Source of the DNA: Bradyrhizobium tropiciagri
GTDB taxonomy: Bacteria > Pseudomonadota > Alphaproteobacteria > Rhizobiales > Xanthobacteraceae
Direction: 5' to 3'
Length of the DNA: 64,000 nucleotides
NCBI RefSeq assembly: GCF_018130505.1
Contig: NZ_JAFCKH010000007.1
Span: forward strand, 186,001 to 250,000
A model generated the notes under the pieces. It was given only the letters and a program-made list of their open reading frames with translations. It was not told the DNA's origin and did not search any database. The number at the start of each line of letters is the position of its first letter. Within the stretch, counting starts at the first letter, position 1. The position numbers and the translations under genes were made by a program. Shown one piece after another: positions 58,149 through 64,000 of the stretch.

Positions 58149-58901
58149 ATGACCGACGCCATCCGGCCGCTGATCGCCGGCAACTGGAAAATGAACGGCC
58201 TCACATCTTCGATGGCCGAGTTCGAGGCGATGCTGGCGGGTGCCGGCAATGTGACGGGAAAAGCCGACCTATTGGTCTGTCCGCCGGCGACGCTGGTCGG
58301 GGCCTTCGCGGAGAAGGCGCGCGGCGGCAAGGTCGCGGTCGGCGCCCAGGATTGCCATCCGAAGGCGTCGGGGGCGCATACCGGGGACCTTTCGGCGGAG
58401 ATGTTCAAGGATTTGGGTGCGACCGCCATCATCGTCGGCCATTCCGAGCGCCGCGCCGATCACGGCGAAACCGACGCACTGATCCGGCAGAAGGCGGAGG
58501 CCGTTTGGCGGGCCGGTCTGACCGCGATCGTCTGCATCGGCGAGACGCGCGAGCAGCGCGATGCCGGCAAGGCGCTCGATGTCTGCGGCACCCAGCTTGC
58601 AGGTTCGTTGCCCGACGGCTCGACGTCGGCCAATCTCGTGGTGGCTTATGAGCCGGTCTGGGCGATCGGCACTGGCCTGACGCCGACCGCCAAGGATGTC
58701 GAGGAGGTGCACAGGTTCATCCGCGGCGTGCTCGCCGAGCGCTTCAAGGGCGAGGGCGCGAAGGTCCGCATTCTCTATGGCGGCTCGGTCAAGCCGTCGA
58801 ACGCGGCGGAACTGATGGCGGTTGCCAATGTCAACGGCGCGCTGGTCGGCGGCGCGAGCCTGAAGGCGGCGGACTTTCTGGCGATCGCGGCGGGTTGCTG
58901 A
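58149..58901 (+). CDS. tpiA: triosephosphate isomerase
   Basis: A 250-residue TIM barrel linking dihydroxyacetone phosphate and glyceraldehyde 3-phosphate. It has IAGNWKMNG, the catalytic His in GHSERR, the catalytic Glu in [13 protein letters not shown], and the phosphate loop [22 protein letters not shown] precedes ATG 58149. It is divergent from ppiD; downstream secG and pyrG follow after a short accessory interval. Confidence 0.97.
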   Translation: MTDAIRPLIAGNWKMNGLTSSMAEFEAMLAGAGNVTGKADLLVCPPATLVGAFAEKARGGKVAVGAQDCHPKASGAHTGDLSAEMFKDLGATAIIVGHSERRADHGETDALIRQKAEAVWRAGLTAIVCIGETREQRDAGKALDVCGTQLAGSLPDGSTSANLVVAYEPVWAIGTGLTPTAKDVEEVHRFIRGVLAERFKGEGAKVRILYGGSVKPSNAAELMAVANVNGALVGGASLKAADFLAIAAGC

Positions 58902-58933
58902 GCAGCTCGCGCATTGCGCGCTGACCCTGTTCA

Positions 58934-59041
58934 CCGTCACCCTGAGGAGCGCGCAACGCGCGCGTCTCGAAGGGTCGACGGCCCGGCTGGAGGCCGATTC
59001 ATCCTTCGAGGATCGCAAGAGCTCGCGCCTCAGGATGACGG
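58934..59041. repeat. CCCTGAGGAGCGCGC...-type large palindrome
   Basis: Two imperfect arms begin CCGTCACCCTGAGGAGC and end CCTCAGGATGACGG, with inner TCTCGAAGG / CCTTCGAGG. I recall this type as one of the most frequent intergenic repeats of Bradyrhizobium and Rhodopseudomonas. It lies after tpiA, where it may act as a terminator. Confidence 0.75.
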
Positions 59042-59072
59042 ATTGGCAGCTATTCCGCTGTGCCGATCTGCG

Positions 59073-59108
59073 CTTCCAGTAGATCAAGGTGCCAGTGAGG
59101 CCGCCATG
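59073..59108 (-). pseudogene. fragment of a GNAT acetyltransferase gene end
   Basis: The minus strand codes for HGGLTGTLIYWK, identical to residues near the C-terminus of the GNAT protein at 59792-60340. The two DNA copies differ mainly at third codon positions (GGC/GGG, CTC/CTG, ACC/ACG, TAC/TAT), so this looks like the remnant of a diverged paralogue, not a recent duplicate. No ORF extends it in a meaningful way. Confidence 0.5.
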
Positions 59109-59154
59109 CTGGTGCGAGTGGCTCAGTCCTGATTCTTCAGGGCGAGCCGTTACG

Positions 59155-59715
59155 TCAAAAGTGCGCTTTCTCGCCGGTTACGCGCTCATAGATGTCGCTG
59201 GAAATCATGTGGCCGATGCGGCTGAGGTCATCGGGAGAGCCAACATATTCCTGGCCTGTGAGTTGTTGGCCACTGGCGACGTCCCAAAGCCTGAACGCGA
59301 CTTGGATGCGACCGTCAGGCCGGCGAACGACGCGCCCCACAACTAACTCCTCTGTTCTGGTGGCGCGCCAATCGGCAAACTGAGGCAACTCGTCGACGCT
59401 GACTTTCCTATCAAGAAGTGCGAGCCGATCGATCGGTTCGAAAACGCCGTTTTGGCTAAGATCATCGGCGATGATTTGCGAGAGCATATGGGCCGACCCG
59501 GCGTCTTCAGGACTCGGTGCGATAAAATCCGGCACCGCGAGCACAACTCGTTGGGGCCATTTCAGGACAGGCCTTTGAACCCAAGGGTCGGCGTTCGCGC
59601 GCAGGTTTGTGAGCATCGCCAGCCCAACAGCGGCAGCAAAGCATACGGTCCGGACAGCCGTGCGCCCGCCAAGCCCGGATGCCGCTGGTTGGTCAAGGTT
59701 CTGATAGTCCGGCAT
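59155..59715 (-). CDS. TolB N-domain protein without the beta-propeller
   Basis: A 186-residue exported protein. A signal peptide (to about residue 43, cleavage near ANA-DP) is followed by a domain matching the TolB N-terminal domain: VVLAVPDFIAPSPEDAG, LSQIIADDLSQNGVFEPID, WRATRTEELVVG and FRLWDVASGQQLTGQEY, ending with ISSDIYERVTGEKAHF. Full TolB (about 430-450 aa) goes on here into the six-bladed propeller; this one stops at the domain border. It is either a truncated tolB paralogue or a functional stand-alone domain. AGAGG precedes the ATG at 10-base spacing, so expression is plausible. Confidence 0.8.
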   Translation of the reverse strand: MPDYQNLDQPAASGLGGRTAVRTVCFAAAVGLAMLTNLRANADPWVQRPVLKWPQRVVLAVPDFIAPSPEDAGSAHMLSQIIADDLSQNGVFEPIDRLALLDRKVSVDELPQFADWRATRTEELVVGRVVRRPDGRIQVAFRLWDVASGQQLTGQEYVGSPDDLSRIGHMISSDIYERVTGEKAHF

Positions 59716-59791
59716 GACGACCTCTCACGGGCGGTGGACGCAAGTTTGGATGATTCGACTCGCAGAAGCGGTCGAAAGTTAGAGAAGCGCG

Positions 59792-60340
59792 TCAGGTTGA
59801 ACCACTTTCGACGCTATTCATGCGCTCAAGCTTCTTCCAATAGATCAGCGTGCCAGTCAGCCCGCCATGCGGCTTCAGCGCGTAGTCGGGGATGAGGCCG
59901 GTGAGCTGGAAGCCCAGCCGCTCATAGAGAGCCGCAGCGCCGTCCTCCTCGGCGGTGTCGAGCACGAGAAGCGTGCGGCCGTGGGCGACGGCGAGCCGTT
60001 CGGCGGCCCGCATCAGCGCCGTCGCCACGCCGCGCTTGCGATGGGCGACGCGTGTCATCATTTTTGCGATCTCCGCGCGATGCGGCTGGTTCGGCGGCAG
60101 TTTGAGCAGCAGCGTCACGGTGCCGATCAGCGCATCGCCGTCGAACGCGCCGAGCACGATGCGTTCGCCCTGCGCGGCCGCCCGCAGCGAGTCCTGCCAG
60201 AACGCCAGCGCCTCATCCCGCGCAAGCGGGTGCAGGAAGCTGACCGAGCCGCCGCTTGCGACGGTCTCGACCAGTAGCGTGCCGAGCGCGTCGCGAATCT
60301 GCGGCTGATCATCGAGCGGCTTGATCAGGAACGGCGGCAT
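59792..60340 (-). CDS. GNAT-family N-acetyltransferase
   Basis: A 182-residue acetyltransferase. The acetyl-CoA site is MTRVAHRKRGVATALMRAAERLA (R/QxxGxG/A type), followed by LLVLDTAEEDGAAALYERLGFQLTG, typical of GNAT motifs A and B. Its start lies 3 bases after the stop of the XRE-cupin gene, so both are co-translated. Substrate unknown. A fragment of a related gene lies at 59073-59108. Confidence 0.88.
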   Translation of the reverse strand: MPPFLIKPLDDQPQIRDALGTLLVETVASGGSVSFLHPLARDEALAFWQDSLRAAAQGERIVLGAFDGDALIGTVTLLLKLPPNQPHRAEIAKMMTRVAHRKRGVATALMRAAERLAVAHGRTLLVLDTAEEDGAAALYERLGFQLTGLIPDYALKPHGGLTGTLIYWKKLERMNSVESGST

Positions 60341-60343
60341 GCA

Positions 60344-60910
60344 TCAGCTCCGGGCCAGCGCAACGACATAAGAGCACGCGGCGTTGCTCTCGTTGGCAAA
60401 AGTGGTCTCGGCCGGTGGGCCGAAGCCGAGGCAGTCGCCGGCGGCGAGTGCGTGGCGCGTGCCGCCTTCGGTGATGACGAGGCTGCCGCTCTGCACCCAA
60501 ACCAGCTGGCGGATATGGGCGTAGGACGAGGCGGGCAGCGTGACGGCCTGCTTGGCGGGAAGCTCGACCCGCACCAGTTCGACCGGATGATCGGGGCGGC
60601 TGTAGACTTGGCGGCGCAGATACCCGCTCTCGGGATCGCGCCAGACCGGCTGCGCGGCGGCGCGCGACAGCCGCTCGCCGGGGCCCTCGGCGCGCAGCAT
60701 CAGGCCAGCCAGCGTGAGGTCGAAGGCGCCGGCGAGGCGCACCAGCACGACCGCGGTCGGGCTGACCTCGGCGCGTTCGATCTTGCTGATCGTCGCCTTG
60801 GAGACGCCGGAGCGTTCCGCGAGGTCGGCCAATGACCAGCCCCTGCCGTCGCGTTCGAGCCGGATTCGCTGCGCCAGCCGCTGGCTCAAATCGTCTACTA
60901 AAGTATCCAT
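60344..60910 (-). CDS. XRE-family regulator with cupin domain
   Basis: A 188-residue regulator. The helix-turn-helix (residues about 10-65: SLADLAERSGVSKATISKIERAEVSPT) is joined to a C-terminal cupin (about 105-185: VRVELPAKQAV, RQLVWVQSGSLVITEGG, LAAGDCLGFGP). Such proteins sense small ligands and often control the neighbouring gene, here the GNAT acetyltransferase. ATG 60910 follows GGACGA; longer starts have no binding site. Confidence 0.86.
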   Translation of the reverse strand: MDTLVDDLSQRLAQRIRLERDGRGWSLADLAERSGVSKATISKIERAEVSPTAVVLVRLAGAFDLTLAGLMLRAEGPGERLSRAAAQPVWRDPESGYLRRQVYSRPDHPVELVRVELPAKQAVTLPASSYAHIRQLVWVQSGSLVITEGGTRHALAAGDCLGFGPPAETTFANESNAACSYVVALARS

Positions 60911-60913
60911 TCG

Positions 60914-60927
60914 TCCATTATTATGGA
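60914..60927. promoter_or_regulatory. possible XRE operator
   Basis: TCCAT-TATT-ATGGA, a short symmetric AT-rich site directly upstream of the XRE-cupin start. It could be its own operator; the arms are only 5 bp, so this is weak. Confidence 0.25.
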
Positions 60928-61116
60928 AGATGGCAAGGCAATCAAGTGCTGGATTGGCGCTGTCGCAGTTCGCTTGTGATCGCACATCCTGCGACTATCT
61001 CGGGGGTGACAATGCCCGGTGCAATCGTGTAACAGGGCGCGACTTCACGAAAACCCGCAAAGCCGATAGCGCCGTTTGTGTCTGGCCGCTTGGCGGCTTG
61101 TGACGGAAGGCTTGCG

Positions 61117-61518
61117 ATGCAGACTGTCGTTATCATCATCCATCTCATGATCGTCTCCGTGCTGATCGGCGCGGTGCTGCTGCAGAAATCAGAAGGCGGC
61201 GGCCTTGGCATGGGGGGCGGCGCCGGCTTCATGTCGAGCCGCGGTACCGCCAACCTGCTGACGCGGACCACGTCGATCCTGGCGGGGCTTTTCTTCCTGA
61301 CCAGCCTGTTCCTGTCGTGGTACGCGGGCTACGACCGCAAGCCGAGCTCGATCATCGGCACCGGCGCGCCGGCCCAGCAGCAGCAGCCGGCCGGTGGCGC
61401 CCCGATCACGGCGCCGACCTCGGGCGGCATCCTCGATTCGCTGAAGAAGGCCGACCAGCAGCAGGGCCAGCAGGCCCCGGCGGCGCCGTCCGGCCCGCAG
61501 GCGCCACAGTCGCAATAA
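61117..61518 (+). CDS. secG: preprotein translocase subunit SecG
   Basis: A 133-residue subunit of SecYEG. Two membrane helices (residues 2-22 and 48-67) flank the conserved cytoplasmic loop LLQKSEGGGLGMGGG. The C-terminal half is a Gln/Ala/Pro-rich tail, common in alphaproteobacteria. ATG 61117 has GGAAGG before it; a GTG 39 bases upstream is unlikely. The order tpiA-secG-pyrG is conserved, though here it is interrupted by four small elements. Confidence 0.95.
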   Translation: MQTVVIIIHLMIVSVLIGAVLLQKSEGGGLGMGGGAGFMSSRGTANLLTRTTSILAGLFFLTSLFLSWYAGYDRKPSSIIGTGAPAQQQQPAGGAPITAPTSGGILDSLKKADQQQGQQAPAAPSGPQAPQSQ

Positions 61519-61530
61519 AGCAGGGTGGCC

Positions 61531-61559
61531 ATGCAGGATGCGGCGCTGGCATCCTGCAT
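61531..61559 (+). terminator. perfect hairpin after secG
   Basis: ATGCAGGATGC / GCATCCTGCAT, an 11-bp perfect stem with a 7-base loop, 13 bases after the secG stop. No T run follows, so it may be Rho-assisted or a mRNA end stabiliser. Confidence 0.55.
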
Positions 61560-61679
61560 CAGAAATCCCCATCAATAGTCTGAAATCGCTGTCAATTTGA
61601 CGTCACCCACAGCCCGGCCGGTAGTTTGCCGGGGAGAGCCGATTCGTTTTGCGAATCGCAGGAAGCGGATTAAAGGTAA

Positions 61680-63317
<1,638 letters not shown>

Positions 63318-63361
63318 TCCGGCTCCTGGCGCTCGGTACGGATAGCCCGTCAACATCGCGC

Positions 63362-64000
63362 TTACGCGGGCGTGCAATCCTCGTGCGCGCGGCGTTCGCC
63401 GTTGACGCGCGCGACGGATGAATCATCAGCCGGCGCGGCGTCGCGCGTGATCAGCCGGTATTGCGGCCGCCGGGTCAGCCGGTAGACGGCGGCGGGCGGC
63501 ACGTTGAGCAGCGCGCGATCGACCAGCGTGGCGCGCAGGCCGAGCCGGTCGAGGATCGGCCGCGGCACCGGACAGCGCATGCCGTAGGTGAACTGATAGA
63601 ATGCGCCGCCGGGACGCAGATAGCTGAACGCACCGCTGACGATCGAGATCACCTTGCGCGGCGACATGTTGAGCAGCGGCAGGCCGCTGACGACAGCGCC
63701 GACGGGCGCGCCGGCGTAGAGCCGTTCCGACGCCAGCCGCGCCGCGTCCATCCACAGCACGCGTGCGCCGGGAAAGCGGAGCTGCAGCAGGCGCATGAAA
63801 TCGGAGCCGTATTCGATCAGCGTGAGATCCTGTTGCCGCACGCCGCGCTTGAGCAGTTGATAGGTGAACGCGCCCGTGCCCGGACCGAGCTCCAGGATCG
63901 GTCCGGTGTCGGCGCTGATGTCGCGCGTGATCAGTTCGGCGAGCGCCGCGCCCGACGGCGCGATCGCGCCGACGCGGCCGGGTGCCGCCATCCATGCCGT
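63362..64000 (-). CDS. PmtA-like phospholipid/SAM methyltransferase, 5' end outside the window
   Basis: At least 212 residues of a class I SAM-dependent methyltransferase. Motif I is LELGPGTGAFTYQLL, preceded by the pattern RVGAIAPSG seen in phosphatidylethanolamine N-methyltransferases of the PmtA type. An ATG lies at 63991, but the frame stays open to the window edge (codons for Thr-Ala-Trp before it), so the true start is probably outside. It is convergent with pyrG. Phospholipid specificity is a guess from the family. Confidence 0.7.
   Translation of the reverse strand, partial: TAWMAAPGRVGAIAPSGAALAELITRDISADTGPILELGPGTGAFTYQLLKRGVRQQDLTLIEYGSDFMRLLQLRFPGARVLWMDAARLASERLYAGAPVGAVVSGLPLLNMSPRKVISIVSGAFSYLRPGGAFYQFTYGMRCPVPRPILDRLGLRATLVDRALLNVPPAAVYRLTRRPQYRLITRDAAPADDSSVARVNGERRAHEDCTPA

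Noticed and set aside
59105-59150. tRNA-like stretch after tpiA
   Set aside because: It could not be folded into a cloverleaf by eye, and no T-loop GTTCRA or CCA end is present.

Overview
The window is high-GC chromosomal DNA of an alphaproteobacterium of the order Hyphomicrobiales, most likely Bradyrhizobium or a close relative. The grounds are: the gene order rpsB-tsf-pyrH-frr-uppS-cdsA-dxr-rseP-bamA-lpxD-fabZ-lpxA-lpxI-lpxB-gltA; Bradyrhizobium-type small secreted families (DUF3551, DUF6894, an Omp31/Opa-like barrel); LexA sites of the alphaproteobacterial direct-repeat type (GTTC-N7-GTTC); and several intergenic repeat families that I recall as common in Bradyrhizobium. No rRNA, tRNA, CRISPR array, transposase, integrase or prophage gene was recognised.

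Layout. 1-7.4 kb: end of a Lol permease gene, lolD, two DUF3551 genes, an outer-membrane barrel, a small membrane protein, a 32-residue membrane micropeptide gene behind two SOS boxes, and dnaE. 7.4-22.7 kb: translation genes (rpsB, tsf, pyrH, frr), isoprenoid and phospholipid precursor genes (uppS, cdsA, dxr), envelope biogenesis (rseP, bamA) and lipid A synthesis (lpxD, fabZ, lpxA, lpxI, lpxB), mostly head to tail, with one antisense KTSC-like gene between fabZ and lpxA. 22.7-35.5 kb: an SRPBCC/ArsR pair, gltA, gltX, a flavodoxin-fold reductase, glnS, comEC, two small conserved genes, lexA and moeA. 35.5-53.5 kb: an accessory-looking stretch with a YihX-like HAD phosphatase, cspA, an orphan amino-acid-binding protein, a large low-GC dynamin-like GTPase, a LysR-controlled group (SRPBCC, Tat-exported dioxygenase-like protein, ferric-reductase-like membrane protein, FAH hydrolase), a serine hydrolase, an Old Yellow Enzyme homologue, a C-terminal processing protease and a GGDEF-EAL protein. 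53.5-64 kb: moaC, trpC, trpD and ppiD on the minus strand, then tpiA, a TolB N-domain-only protein, a GNAT/XRE-cupin pair, secG, pyrG and a partial PmtA-like methyltransferase.

How it fits together. The core block links DNA and protein synthesis with building the envelope: S2/EF-Ts and the recycling factor, undecaprenyl and CDP-diacylglycerol precursors, the BamA insertase and the first lipid A steps. In many alphaproteobacteria trpD-trpC-moaC-moeA-lexA is one continuous block. Here about 18 kb separates moaC from moeA, and that segment holds most of the unusual content.

Most interesting: (1) an apparently SOS-controlled 32-residue membrane micropeptide upstream of dnaE, whose sites match the box in front of lexA in the same window; (2) a solitary low-GC dynamin-like GTPase; (3) a TolB N-domain without its propeller, beside a fragment of an acetyltransferase gene; (4) a LysR-controlled redox cluster with a perfect 10-bp inverted-repeat operator; (5) an S2 protein with a helix-hairpin-helix-like tail and a structured leader RNA. 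All functional statements come from reading the sequence and recalling families; no database search was run.
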